Assembly: GCA_029449235.1 (NCBI GenBank)
Contig: JANATG010000008.1
Location: 868,001-932,000, forward strand
Direction: 5' to 3'
From: Linnemannia schmuckeri
Taxonomy: Eukaryota > Mortierellomycota > Mortierellomycetes > Mortierellales > Mortierellaceae
Length of the DNA stretch: 64,000 bases
Positions 1-11,794 of the stretch are shown piece by piece. Made by a program: the position numbers and the translations under genes. A model generated the notes under the pieces. It worked only from the letters and a program-made list of their open reading frames with translations, did no database searches and had not been told where the DNA came from. Numbering within the stretch: the first letter of the stretch is position 1; the number at the start of each line of letters is the position of its first letter.

Positions 1-125
1 ACACTTGTTCTCCAGAACTATTCACCCAGATCTAGAACTCAGGGCAAACCTACCAGTCTACCAATTTGCAAAGCCCAATTTCCTAACTTTCATGTTTTCT
101 TCCCCTCAACCCCCTAGGACGAAAA

Positions 126-701
126 ATGAAGGATATCTACAAGGAAGAAATTCTCGCCATCCCCGAGGGCGTCAAGGTTGAGGTCAAGGCTCGCCAGGTC
201 ACCGTTACCGGCCCCCGCGGAACCCTCAACAAGAACTTCCGTCACGTTGAGATGGACATTGTCAAGTTGGACACTGCCCGCATCCGCCTCGTTGTCTGGC
301 ACGGCAAGCGCAAGCACGTCGCCTGCCTCCGCACCATCCGCTCCTTGATTAACAACATGATTGTCGGTGTCACCAAGGGTTACGAGTACAAGATGCGCTT
401 CGTCTATGCCCATTTCCCCATCAACGTCATTATCGCTGATGATGAGAAGTCGGTCGAGATTCGCAACTTCTTGGGCCAGAAGATCGTCATGAAGGTCCCT
501 ATGTTGGAGGGTGTCACTATCTTCCACTCCAAGGACCAGAAGGACGAGATCACCTTGATCGGCAACGACCTCGGCAACGTCTCCCAGTCTGCCGCCAACA
601 TCCAGCAGGCCACCACCGTCAAGAACAAGGATATCCGTAAGTTCTTGGATGGTATCTACGTCTCCCAGAAGGGCCAGCTCAAGGGTGCCGATGAGGAGTA
701 A
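126..701 (+). CDS. RPL9: 60S ribosomal protein L9 (uL6)
   Basis: This 191-aa protein is a structural component of the large cytosolic ribosomal subunit and binds 28S rRNA. The length and the two alpha/beta L6 domains fit eukaryotic uL6. Recognisable blocks are the N-terminal EGV.V.V region, the GPRGTL motif near residue 35, the NNM..GVTKGY..KMR segment around residues 75-90, and the GNDL..VSQSAA block near the C-terminus. The reading frame is intact without an internal intron. A pyrimidine-rich stretch ending in CTAG lies 8 nt before the ATG (AG at 116-117), so the start is probably preceded by a 5'UTR intron whose donor lies in or beyond the first 100 bases. The codons are strongly C-ending (GTC, AAG, CTC), as expected of a highly expressed gene. 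The antisense strand also carries a long open frame, which I treat as a shadow of this codon bias. Confidence 0.96.
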   Translation: MKDIYKEEILAIPEGVKVEVKARQVTVTGPRGTLNKNFRHVEMDIVKLDTARIRLVVWHGKRKHVACLRTIRSLINNMIVGVTKGYEYKMRFVYAHFPINVIIADDEKSVEIRNFLGQKIVMKVPMLEGVTIFHSKDQKDEITLIGNDLGNVSQSAANIQQATTVKNKDIRKFLDGIYVSQKGQLKGADEE

Positions 702-1961
702 ATTTGCTCCTTTCCACTCTGGATCACAAGACAACAACAACACAACAACATCAACAAAACTGGAACCGCCTGCCCTCCGTCTCTCCGATTCCTGTCAGAG
801 CTTCCTTGGATCTTTCTTTTCTTTTTTTTCATAATAAATCGCACAGCCTAGCAGAGTCCTCCTTTTCTGCTAGGCACATTGCGACAGTTTTGAGGTGTTC
901 TTGACAAAAAACAACCTACACTCCCCTTCCCCTACAGGGCAAATGCCGTAAAGCCCTCTCCGTCGTCCGCAGCTTCCTCTCCGTCTTGGAGGTGTGAAGT
1001 GAAAGACTGACAGGATAAACAAAATAAGGCACCACTAGTTTTTGTTCCTGTTCCTTTTGTTCAAATTGCTCCATTGGCATTCTTGCAGGAGAAGGTTGAT
1101 ACGGAGGCAGACTGTGGTATGTTGTCGCGTTGCTTGAGCACGCTTTTTTTTCGGTGATTGATGTGGGATGAACCTCTGATCAAATTAGAGAATTCATCCT
1201 TGCTTGCTGTTTGCGATAGGAGGATTCGAAGGGTTTGATATGAACAATGAAACTTGAACAAGAGTGCAAGCCAAGGTATGGAACCCATTTAGGTATCAAT
1301 TAACAAAAATATATATAATAAAAAAATTTCATCCCTCCCTGCTGGTAAGGAAGAATGTTCATGTGAATATTTGTGCCTGAAAACCATGCTTGCAGATGCA
1401 AACTGCGGGAGAATCTTGTTTTTTAGCGATCGAAGGGATGCTGGACTTGCATAGCATAACTGATCCGAGATCAGAAATCAAAAAGGGGTACCGTGTGGGC
1501 TCTCACTCGCTCACTATTTCATGTTTGGAAGTCAACTGCTGCCAAGGAATGTTGCGCAAGGCAAAATTTACCCAAGGATGCCTTTTCATACCTTCACCGC
1601 GTTTAGCATGCTATTTGTTTTTGTAATTGTATGAAAAATTTTGGCCCTTTTGATCCAACGCGGTTGACGACCAACCCTAACATGTATCAGACCCAATGAT
1701 ACTTCTCGATTCAAAGGGAAGTAAAGGGACGGATGGACTCCAAAACGAAGAATGAAGCAATTAGTAAAACATGCCTGTGGTGGTTGATGTGATAAAAAGG
1801 ACTTGCCTCTTTCTCACAACACAACTGATCGACTCTATTCCGATTGGAATAAGGAAATTGGCGTTCGCTTGCTGGTAAATGTATAAAAAATACAATGGCT
1901 GTCGATCCTTTTTTGTATGTTCATCACTCTCATCATTCCCTCGCATCTTAGCTTTGCCCAC
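702..1961. other. Intergenic; 3' flank of RPL9 and upstream of the ABC pseudogene
   Basis: I see no supported gene here. It includes the RPL9 3'UTR with an AATAAA-like signal near 834. At 938-997 there is an orphan exon-like fragment: a pyrimidine-rich CTACAG acceptor is followed by 19 codons and a stop, with no upstream exon that I can join to it. The rest is AT-rich sequence without domain-like ORFs. Confidence 0.6.
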
Positions 1962-4900
1962 ATGGCAGACACCTACCTCGCAGGAATACTCTCGCGGCTC
2001 TGCGGGAACGACGCGTCGCACGTATGGGATCATTGAAGACTATCGACCTGTTGTCCTCTTTTCGTGTGACCAGAGTCACCCATGTTCTAACAAACCCTAA
2101 AACCGATCATCTTTCGTTTTTTCTTTTTTCGTTGTAGACGCCATGGATCGACGGCAACTTTACACCTTGCTTCCATGAAAGGTAACTCCTGTCCTATCTT
2201 ACACTTCGGAACTTTGTTCGCAAGTACTCACTAATATGTACATATACTATGCTTCCACGATAACACAGTGTGTTGGATACAGGAATCCCAGTTGCCTGCG
2301 CGTCGATCTCACTCCTTACTCTATTGGTCACACTCATCCGCAACAAGAACATCCGACTCACGCGATCAGGATATTCGCCATTGCTCTCACAGTCGACACC
2401 CGAGGAACAAGAATAAAACGGCTCGACGCCCAGGACAGGGACAGAAGCAACGCCCAACTTATCACTATTCAAGAATGCGGTCTTTGTTTTGGCATGTTTG
2501 TACCCACTTGGTCCATCGGCAGCATGGACGATACTACGGTCTGGAAAGGATAGAGGCACATATTTCTTCATTGCACCAATACTTTCCACTACTGCTTGGG
2601 TACGGATGGATTCCCACTCGGGAATTTTGTTTATTGACAGGGAACGAGCACCAAAGGGAAATGAGCCTCATACTAATTGTAGTTGTCACATTTTTAGACG
2701 TATTTTACGATCCTCGCTGTGTATCGGACGTTCCAAGGAAACTCCCCAACTATCTCATTGACACCACACCTGGCTACTTTCTTCATCCTCAACAGCCTGT
2801 TCAATATGTTGAAGGGACCAATGGTCGAGTTTCCAAACATGATTGCTCAGTTTATTCGAGCAATAGTATCGGCCGCTCGAATGGATCGATTCCTGGCCGA
2901 GGAAGAAGTCCAGCGCTACGCCGGCCCAGTCTTTGTATCCTCCAAGCCCCACCCGGTGACCCCACCATCGGATTCCAAAACGCGTCCTTCTCCTACGCTG
3001 GCAAGGCCGAGCAGGCCGTCATGGATCGCGCTCATCAGGCAGGAATCCGCCTGGATGGACATCATTTTCAGCTCAAGAACCTTAATCTCCAGTTCCCTGT
3101 CGACGAGCTCTCGATCGTGACTGGTCCACCTGGGCGCGGCAAGCCCTCGATGCTGTTGGCCCTTCTTGGAGAGATGAACGCTACCCGGGGATGCGCCTTC
3201 TTGCCTCACCGAGACAATCATGCCATCGATACTGCGACTGGGCTCAACAATAGCATTGCTTATGTTGCCCAGCAGGTCTGGCTGTTGAACGACTCGATCC
3301 GGAATAATATCCTGTTTGGTTCGGCCTTTGTCCAGACAAGGTATGAGCAGGTGGTCAAGATGTATGTGCGGAGACACGACTTTGAGATCCTGGAGGATAG
3401 CGACGAGGCCGAGATTGGTGAACAAGGCGTGACGCTCTCTGGCGGACAGAAGCAGCATGTCTCCTTGGCACGGGCGGTCTATTCTCGCGTGGGTCATATT
3501 CTGTTGGACGACTATCTCTCTGCAGTGGATGTCCATACTGCCAAGTGGTTGTTTATCGAGTATCTGATGGGCCCTCTAATGGTCGGACGTACGAGGATTC
3601 TGGTTACCCATGCTGTATCGTTAACGCTTAGGAGCGTTGCGTTTGGAGTCGTGCTCAGGGATGGTACGGTCATGTGGATCACCTTTGGAAGTGCTCGAGT
3701 CTGGCGCTCTTAATACCGATTTTTTGATGGACGAACTGGCTAAGGATGGCGACGGCGACGACAAGGCTGTTGGTGTTCCTGGCTCCTCTTCTTCGACCGG
3801 CGCTGCTGTTCAACGTGGCAATGTTGTTGACGACTCCTCGGTGGCTACTGTTCCAGTTAGGGAAAAGAAGAAACTGATCAAGGTCGAAGGCAAGGCTGAG
3901 GGTGCTCTGACCAAAGAGGTCTACCTGACCTATTTCCGAACGATGGGCAAGAACATGTTCTGGACAGTTCTCCTTTCGAGTTTTTTTTACCAACGAAGCC
4001 CTCCAGGTCTCATCCGATGCCTGGCTCAGAGTCTGGGCTGCCGCCGCCAAAGATGAATTCAACGCCACGTCTGTTTTCGGTTCTTCAGCCCAGATAGTGT
4101 TGAATCCCATGCAGTTGATCGCCAAACCTATGGAGAGTCTGTCGTATTACCTCGGAGTCTATGCCTTCCTGTCGGTGATGTACGTTGCCAGTCTCATACT
4201 CAGAGAGAGCACCCAGTACATGGGTTCCTTGCGCGCCAGTCGAATCCTCCACCAAAAGGTCCTCGGCCGGATTCTTCACTCGCCTATCCGGTTCTTTGAC
4301 ACCACCCCTCTGGGCCGCATCACCAACCGCTTCACCCGCGATATGGACACGGTCGACCAACAGGTTATCATCGCCTCTGCGAATATGATGGTTGATTTCT
4401 TGAGCACGTTCACGATCACGGGTGTGACTGCCTATGTGACCCCGCAGTCCCCAGTTCCCGGTCTGGTTATCTCGGCCCTGTTTGTGACCATTGCCATGTT
4501 CTACAACCGCACCACACGTGAGCTCAAGCGACATGAGGCTACGACCAACTCTCCCGTCTATTCGCACTTCGCCGAGCCCTTAAATGGAGTCATCACCATC
4601 CGCGCCTTTGGGTTTGAAGAGCGGTTCAATACCTGCTACCAGGAGCTGTTGGACGAACACAATCGGTCGTACTTTTATATCTGGGTTTGTAACCGCTGGT
4701 TGTCAATCCGTGTAGATGTTCTGAGCGCGTTTGTCTCGCTCTTTGCGGGGCTGTTTATTGTCCTCCAAAGGCACACCATCGACGCCGGAGCTGCAGGACT
4801 TTCGTTCACCTACTCTTTGGCATTCACACAGCACGTCCTCTGGTTCGTCCGTACCTTGTCCTATAACGAGATCAACATGAACTGTGTTGAGCGTGTCCAA

Positions 4901-5809
4901 GAATACATGACCCTCCCTCAAGAAGCCCCCGCGATTGTCGAGTCCTGCCGCCCTCCAACTGGTTGGCCACACCAGGGCGAGATTCGGGTCCAGAACTTGG
5001 TGATGCAGTACGCATCCGACGAGCCGGCCGTGATCCGTGATATCTCGTTTCATATCTCTCCACGAGAGAAGATTGGAATTGTGGGACGCACGGGTGCAGG
5101 CAAATCAACCTTGGCGGTGGCGTTCTTCCGGTTCACGGAGATGACTTCAGAAAAGATTGAGATTGATGGGGTCGATATCTCGAGGATTGGTGTTCATGAT
5201 CTGCGGTCGAATTTGACGATTATCCCGCAGGATCCGGTGCTGTTTTTTGGCACTATGCGATCGAATTTGGATCCGTTTCAGGAGCATGGTGATGCTGCTC
5301 TTTGGGCCGTGCTCAAGCACATCCACCTGGTCTCTGACATCAGTCCCAATGCCTCCACCAACTCCTCCACCAACAACGGCACCTCCAGTGACACCAACAA
5401 CGGATTTGGAAACCTGGACAACGAGGTTAAGGAGAACGGCAGCAATTTCTCTCAAGGCTAAAGGCAACTCATCGGACTCGCCCGAGCGTTCCTCAAGAAC
5501 TCCAAGATCATCATAGACAAAGCTGCAGCCTCGTTCGACCACGCCACCGATGCCAAGATCCAAGCGACTATTCGAGTGAGTTGTCATGACGCGACTCTGT
5601 TGACGATTGCACATCAGTTGAGGACGATTATCGACTTTGATCGAGTGATAGTGATGAACCATGGGAAGATTGTGCAGATGGATACGCCTGGGCGATTGAT
5701 TCGTGAGGAGGGGGGCGTGTTTAGGACGATATGTCAGCGGTCTGGAGAGTTTAAGCTGTTGTTGGAATTGGCGACTGCTGCTGCCAAGCGCCGTCAGAAC
5801 CAGAGCTAA
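1962..5809 (+). pseudogene. Decayed ABCC (MRP-type) ABC transporter
   Basis: This is a broken full transporter of the MRP/ABCC family, which exports organic-anion or glutathione conjugates across membranes. The N-terminal TMD0 start is readable over three exons (1962-2021, 2138-2181, 2269 onward), including a FTPCF block typical of ABCC N-termini. An in-frame TAA follows at 2414-2416. TMD0 then runs almost directly, near 2660-2760, into the last helix of the first membrane domain, so roughly 300 or more residues are missing. The frame shifts near 2940 into NBD1, again near 3700 in the linker, and again in a T8 run near 3980. NBD1 has a damaged Walker A (GKP in place of GKS/T) but keeps LSGGQ. 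TMD2 and the NBD2 Walker A (GRTGAGKST) are intact. A TAA at 5459-5461 falls where the signature glutamine is expected, and the Walker B acidic pair is altered to D-K. The lesions are too many to blame on sequencing alone. Confidence 0.88.
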
Positions 5810-7973
5810 AAGTGGAGCCTGAAGTAGAGCCTGAGTTAGGAGGGCTATGAGCACTGAGAGGCGGGGGTTGGTCCTTTTTGTGAGTTTAGATACTTTACAT
5901 CCTCTCGCTCTTTCTTTCTTTTCCTCTCATTCCATTCTTTTCTTCTGATTTACTATTCTGGTATAGATACGCTAATGAAGCACCATCTATCCCACCAAAC
6001 ACCAAGCGCCGTATTTCGTCGGAGTGAAAAAAAACAAGCTCAATTGCAAAAAAAGCGAATGGGGTCTTGGTTTCAGCTTTTTTTTTTCTTTCCTTCGACT
6101 CTTAACCCTCCTTCTCTTCTCATGCTTTATGCTTGCTTTTTTTTCTTCAGGAGCCGATGAGGTGCTGTTCAGTCTGCGTCGGAGAAATGCAAAAAGGAAA
6201 AAGAACGGAAAAAAACAAGAATCCCTGAAAGGGAGAGGCAATTGCAAAATACGGGGGCGCTGATTGGCTCACTCAAACGCGTCTTGTTCGAGTCCACCTG
6301 GACCATCGACCATGCATGAAAAGGCGCTCGTCACTTTTGCTTTCCCAAGGCAAAAATAAAAATACGAAAAAGAGATGGGGCGGAAGGACATATCGACCGA
6401 TCGAGAGGAAAGGAGTGGGATGGCAGTGGCGAAAAGGAGTTTTTTGAGTAAAAAAAAAAAAAAAAAAAAAAAAAAGATCTATCTCTTGTAATTGTTTGAA
6501 AGAATGATTGCTGCGTTTTATATGGATAATTTCCCTTTTCGGTGATCCTGTACCGTACTCTTGTCGCTTTACTTCCACTACTGTACATTTCTCTTTGTTA
6601 GTTCGAATGGCAATCAGAAATGCAAAGAAGCATGGGGAAAGGAGAAAGCTTTTTGGTTTTTGGGTCTTTGACTATGCAAATTGTAGCGGCTCCCCTCCCC
6701 CAGCTCTCAGCCCGCGACAAAAGTTTCGGTACCATATTGAGTTGACTTTATGGGTAGTATCAGAAAGAGTTTAAGTTCTGTGTAGGCTTTGTTCAAATGT
6801 AGAGTCGTATGCGATTTTTTTTCTTACTACTTTTGTACGGTTGGTTCTGACAAATCGCGAATCGTGATCTATATGAAGGAGAAGGATCCAAGCACATATC
6901 CCACATGCAATGAAATATCCCACAAGCTGTGTTTGCACCCTAATATATTGTTTGTGAAAGTTGTTTTGATGGACGCCAAGAGAACGATGCCAACAGTATC
7001 TTTGTTCTATTTATTTCTTGATGATGGAGGATGGGGGTTGATCACAAACAAAAGGCGAGGAGTCGAAAATTTCCTCCCTTGGGAGCACAAATAGCACAAA
7101 GTTGTTAGCAACGAGAGAACAAAAAACAACTATGGATGAATGAGAGCAAATTGTGACATAGAGAAATAAATTCTTTTTTGTCTCGTAGTTTGTTGTTTTA
7201 CCCGCGCCGCGCTATCATAGGCGCACAACTATGGCGGACTGGATTTAACGGGCGGACGGGGATAGTCGACGGCAGGGGTGATTGTGGTACCTACTGAGCC
7301 AGCAGGGCAGGTTGATTTTATTTTCAAACAATGAAGAAAAAGGGGGGAGGGGACCAAGTGCTTTGTTTCTTCCCATTTGTGGGCGCGTTTTTAGTGCTGT
7401 CAGTGAATGTCTTTCGGACATTAATGGCGAATGGAGGACTGGTGCTGGTGGTGAGTAGAACAAAAACATGATAAAAGCCCGCGTGTGCATGCAGGAGTGT
7501 ATGCACAGACATACTAGCTGGGAAGACCCTAATGCTGGCTGTGTAAAAAGGAAGCAGGGTTTATTTCACGCATATTGCTGTGGGTATTCGATTCTCTGAT
7601 GCTCTCGTTATTGTTTGGATAAGGATAAGAGTAAAGTCTTGAGTAGAAGAGAGTTGAGAAAAAAGAAAGAGAGTTGTCGCGTCAGTCGAGTCGAATATGT
7701 AGTTCGGAAAGAAAAACCGAAATAGGAAATTGACTTGACCTAGGGATTCTAGTGAAAAGGGGACTGAAAAAAAAATGGAGCGAGCTGTGGTGGGAACGGT
7801 ACTGACAGTCGAAACGGGTAGATGAACCTTGAACCTCTGTCTTTTTCTTCTATCGTAGCTATTTTCCAACATTGGATATGCACATGTGTGCGGGTGTGAA
7901 AGAGTGAGGTACTTACTGCCTTATGTGATTATGATCAGTATGGATGGCGCTGAATGAATAACATGCGGGCTAA

Positions 7974-8016
7974 GATTGATCATTATTTGGGCTGGGATTG
8001 ATCATTATTTGGGCTG
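7974..8016. repeat. 22-bp direct tandem duplication
   Basis: A 21-22 bp unit beginning GATTGATCATTATTTGGG occurs twice head to tail, at 7974 and 7996. Each unit contains a TGATCA palindrome. The function is unknown. Confidence 0.8.
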
Positions 8017-8254
8017 TGCAAAATGAAACGTGAAAGAGGACACCTTCTCACGGTTCACCCTTGAAAAGAATTGAAGTAACAGCGGAAGATTGACGAAGCA
8101 AGAAGAGAAGGAGAGAGGGGAAGAGAGCACGACGGAGCAATGATGGAAGCAGAGCGCAGATTGTAATGTAAGTAGCGTGGAGTGGAGCATGAAGATGAAA
8201 GGAAAGAGAAGGAAGGATGGGCAAGAGGGAGAGAGAAAGAGAGAGAGAAGGCTC

Positions 8255-8287
<33 letters not shown>

Positions 8288-8304
8288 GTGATGGTGATGG
8301 TGAT
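8255..8304. repeat. (ATG)n / (GGTGAT)n microsatellite
   Basis: About twelve ATG units pass into GTGATG units. Purine-rich GA repeats precede it at 8220-8250. Confidence 0.9.
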
Positions 8305-9048
8305 TGTTGAAAGGAGACATAGATACCGCACAGCTCTCCACCAACAATTGAATGTGTACATAGTCAACATAAAGCCTAACGGATATCATTTATGCTCCGC
8401 CTGGATATGCTCTCACACTTTTCTACTTTTCCTCTCTTTCATAATTTAACACTTTGTTGTTGTTCTTTCATTTCCCCCTGTTGATAGACATCCTTCGACT
8501 CTTCCTTTTCACTCAATCCTCCTTCTTCCCATCTTGTCATACAACCGATTGTCTCACTCCACTCGCTCCTCCTTTGCTTGTTTCTTCACCTTTGCCTCTC
8601 TTTCAATACCCACATCACCATTCATCACCATCACCGTACTTCTTTGTACACCAGTTTCAGCTTTCTTCACCAACACAATTAGAGTTACGTTGCTGCTAGC
8701 ATCGCCTCACCCTCCCTTGTGCTCATTTTTCTTAGCCTTGCTTTCTTTGTTCTTCCTTCTTCGACAGTACTTGGTTATTCTTTTTTTTTTTTTTTTTTTT
8801 TTTTTTTTCCTTTTATTTTTCCTTTTACTTCTTTTTCTTTCCCTTCCTTCTTCCTTCTTCCTTCTTCTTCCTTCTTCCCTTTTACTCTTTACTTTACCCG
8901 CTCTCACACTCACCCTGCACCTCTGCTCATTACTCCCAATCGCACCTGCGCATTCATTCATACTCCCACCACGCCCACACTCACTCCCACGCACCCTCCT
9001 CCTCCTCTTCTTCCTTCTGTACACCACACTCGAAAGACAATAGCCTAC

Positions 9049-11655
9049 ATGACTCCAATAGCGACGGCTTTGGCTAACCAGGACATTCTCCATCACATCT
9101 TCTCCCTCGGCATACTCAACCAGCAAGACCTCCGTGCATGCTGTCTCGTCAACTCCGAATGGGCCGCCACAGGCCTGATCCTCCTCTGGCACTACCCAAA
9201 GTGCTATACCCTCCACAGCTTCACCCAGCTCCTACATACCCTTCGCCATGAAATCGATCTGCCTGGACCAGTTATATCACTCAGCCGAACCCCACTTATC
9301 CTCGCCGATATCAAGCACAACCAAACCAATAACAGATCAACAACAGCACCGACGCCGGCACAAGACCATCTGAGCGCAGCGCCGCCTTCGACCTTCCCAA
9401 GTATCATGTCTATCCGCCGCTCGTCCACCATGCGTGAAAGAACCCCGCCTCGGTCGGGAAGCTCACATTCTCTTTCACACACCCCTTCTGTCTCTTCATC
9501 TTTTCTCGTCCCTACGCCTTACCGCCCAGTACAGCGGCGAGAATATGGTATCCCCTTCCACGGTCAGCGGATATACCATCGTGGACAGTTGATCCGAGCT
9601 ATCGACTTCAACCCCATAAGAGACGATTTGACGCCTCACCACTTTGAGATCTTGGCTCGCTCAACAAGGATTGGCTTCAGGACCCTCGACCTCAGGAATG
9701 TTCGTTTTCCTTTCTCGGAGAATCTCTTGGCGATTTTGGTCGCCTGTACATCCCTCAGAGAGCTCTCACTCCACGATATTCACATCCCATTTGAGGCCAT
9801 CGAGTACCTCGAACCCTGCTTCGCAGCCTTGACCGTGCTGCGACTCAACAACTGTCCGGATGGGATGCAAGATCTTGAACTAACTCCAATCCTCAAATCA
9901 TGCTCACAAGTCACGCTGCTCGAGATCCAAGGAGAATCCTTCACGGACGAGTCGCTCACCTGGATCGGGACAACATGTCTACAGCTGGAATCGCTCATGA
10001 TCGACGCTCCCTTGATGACCGATGTGACGGTCCGCCATATTGCCACCAACTGTAAAAAACTCAGGAAGTGGCGTCTTGTCAACTGTTTACAGCTTCAGGA
10101 CGAAACTGCAGCAACACTCGAGGAGATCTATACCCTCGATCCAAGGTCAACGCCACTACACCAACTGCCCCGCGGAGGAACAGGACATCCTCCAAATGCA
10201 CTGCAAACCAATAAGTTAGTCGACGCCGTATTCAGTACATCAGCAGCATCAGCTTCACATACAGCGGCCTTGTCCATTTCCGCGACATCCTCTACCGTCT
10301 CTTCGCCCTCGACGTCGTCCATGTCAGGACACTCAGACATAGATCATCATTCTTCGTCATCACAGTTTCCGTTTGACCATCATCTGCACCAAGATCGCTT
10401 CCACCCTTCATTTGCACTTGATCGGTATTCGGCCTACGCGAACTTGGGGCCTCCTGTCGGGAAATTGACGTCGCTCGAGCTTCATAATTGCAACAGTATT
10501 CGACCAGAGACTATCGACAGTCTCCTCAAGTCTCAGACCGCGCTTGAGGATTTGGTTCTGGGTGGGATTTCAATCACAGACGAGGCCCTCGAGTCGTTTA
10601 CCCAGACTCCGCAGGATCACATCAAGAGTCTTAGCCTGCTCAATTGTGGCGAAATCTCGGATGAGACTATGATGGCAGTCATGTTCAACTGCGAACACCT
10701 CCTCAAGCTCAGGATCTTTGGCTCCCATTTCACTCTCAGGACGTTCAACTCTATATCAATGCACCTGCTCAAACTAGAGGAACTTCACCTAGAGCATGTG
10801 CCCTTGATCATGAACGAGTCCCTTCAGGAGATTTTGCTCAAATGTACCCATCTGCGGTCATTGAAGCTGTGGCATTGCCGGAATCTGACGCACGATTTAT
10901 TTACAGACATTTTGACGCCCTGCAACAGCCTGGAGGTGCTCGAGTACATGGACAAACATCCGCGGCCTTACATTGGCGATGGCTGGGCGGCTCAGGTCCG
11001 GTTCCTTCAAAGTATCGTCATTCGATTCGAAGGCCTTCGTGTCCTCAAGCTGACCAAACTGGGTGACACCGTCGTGCCCGTACCATTGGTAAGTTTCTCT
11101 TTTTTTTTTTTTTTAAGGATGAATGGATGAAAAAGTAGCGCGGAGATTTCAGTATTTCAGTATTACACAATCATGTTCCCTTTCCTTCGATCGTTGTTGC
11201 CCAGTTTGCCATTGGATAAGCAAAGATGCAACCCTTGTGCAATGTAACTTTTCTTCCCTCGTATCCAATTCACTGACCAAATAACCCCTTGACTTTCTTT
11301 GCCTCTCTATTTTCCCGCCCTACCTTCACGAAACTTTGGCCCCTTTCACCTTCGCTTCCCCTCCCCTTCCGGCCTTCCTCTCCCCTTCAAAAAAAAACAG
11401 AACCTAGTCTCATACCTATGCCAATTAGACCGCCTCGAATCCTTCACTATCATGCAGAACCCGCGAATCGATTACACAGACCTGAGCGATCTAGCCGCCA
11501 ATCACAGGACCCTCCTCCAGATCGGCGTGGGACCCTCCAAGGGCCTGACAGAACAGCAGATCAATTCCTTTAATGACTCGCGGTACCATCCCTGCATTCG
11601 CCTCTATAAGCGTCCTGTCGAATCGAGTGAGGAGCTTGAACGTTATATGGCTTGA
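9049..11655 (+). CDS. F-box / leucine-rich-repeat protein
   Basis: This is a predicted substrate receptor of an SCF ubiquitin ligase. There are two exons, 9049-11088 and 11401-11655, joined in phase 0 (donor GTAAGT, acceptor AACAG), giving 764 aa. Residues about 5-50 form an F-box-like segment (ILHHIFSLG, then a CCLVNSEWA stretch with the conserved W). Two Ser/Thr/Pro-rich low-complexity linkers follow, at about residues 110-165 and 375-450. The rest is an array of leucine-rich repeats of the RNI/FBXL type, repeatedly showing L..L.L..C and IT/SDE.L. I chose the ATG at 9049 because it directly precedes the F-box; the open frame upstream is poly-Phe translated from a poly-T leader. The fold assignment is secure, but the substrate is unknown. 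The gene converges on the C2CD5-like gene, with 139 bp between stop codons. Confidence 0.88.
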
Positions 11656-11794
11656 AACTGCTTTTAAGCGATTAATAAAAAAAAATCCCTTTGAGCAAAA
11701 TGAAAAAGTGAACACAAGACCAACTTTGCCGAAAACCGTTCTTTGGCGTTTTTTTTTTTTGTTTTTATTAACGTTCTCAAAAGAAGAAAAAAGA

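Larger units (their letters stand above)
5810..9048. other. 3.2-kb stretch with no recognisable gene
   Basis: The stretch holds homopolymers (poly-A near 6451-6475, poly-T near 8780-8808), simple repeats and pyrimidine-rich sequence approaching the F-box gene. The pyrimidine tract from about 8450 to 9040 is likely promoter or 5' leader of the downstream gene. ORFs here are short, low-complexity and without family resemblance. Confidence 0.6.

Noticed and set aside
114..743. 209-codon open frame antisense to RPL9
   Set aside because: A shadow of C-ending codon usage in a ribosomal protein gene; the composition is Leu/Asp/Gly-rich and has no family match.
3960..4010. ABC transporter frameshift explained as a T8 homopolymer sequencing error
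   Set aside because: It may be true for this one site, but two in-frame stops, other frame changes, a missing membrane domain and mutated ATP-binding residues are independent lesions.
8719..9048. N-terminal extension of the F-box protein
   Set aside because: It is translated poly-T and C/T-rich leader (Phe/Ser/Pro runs); the F-box begins right after the ATG at 9049.
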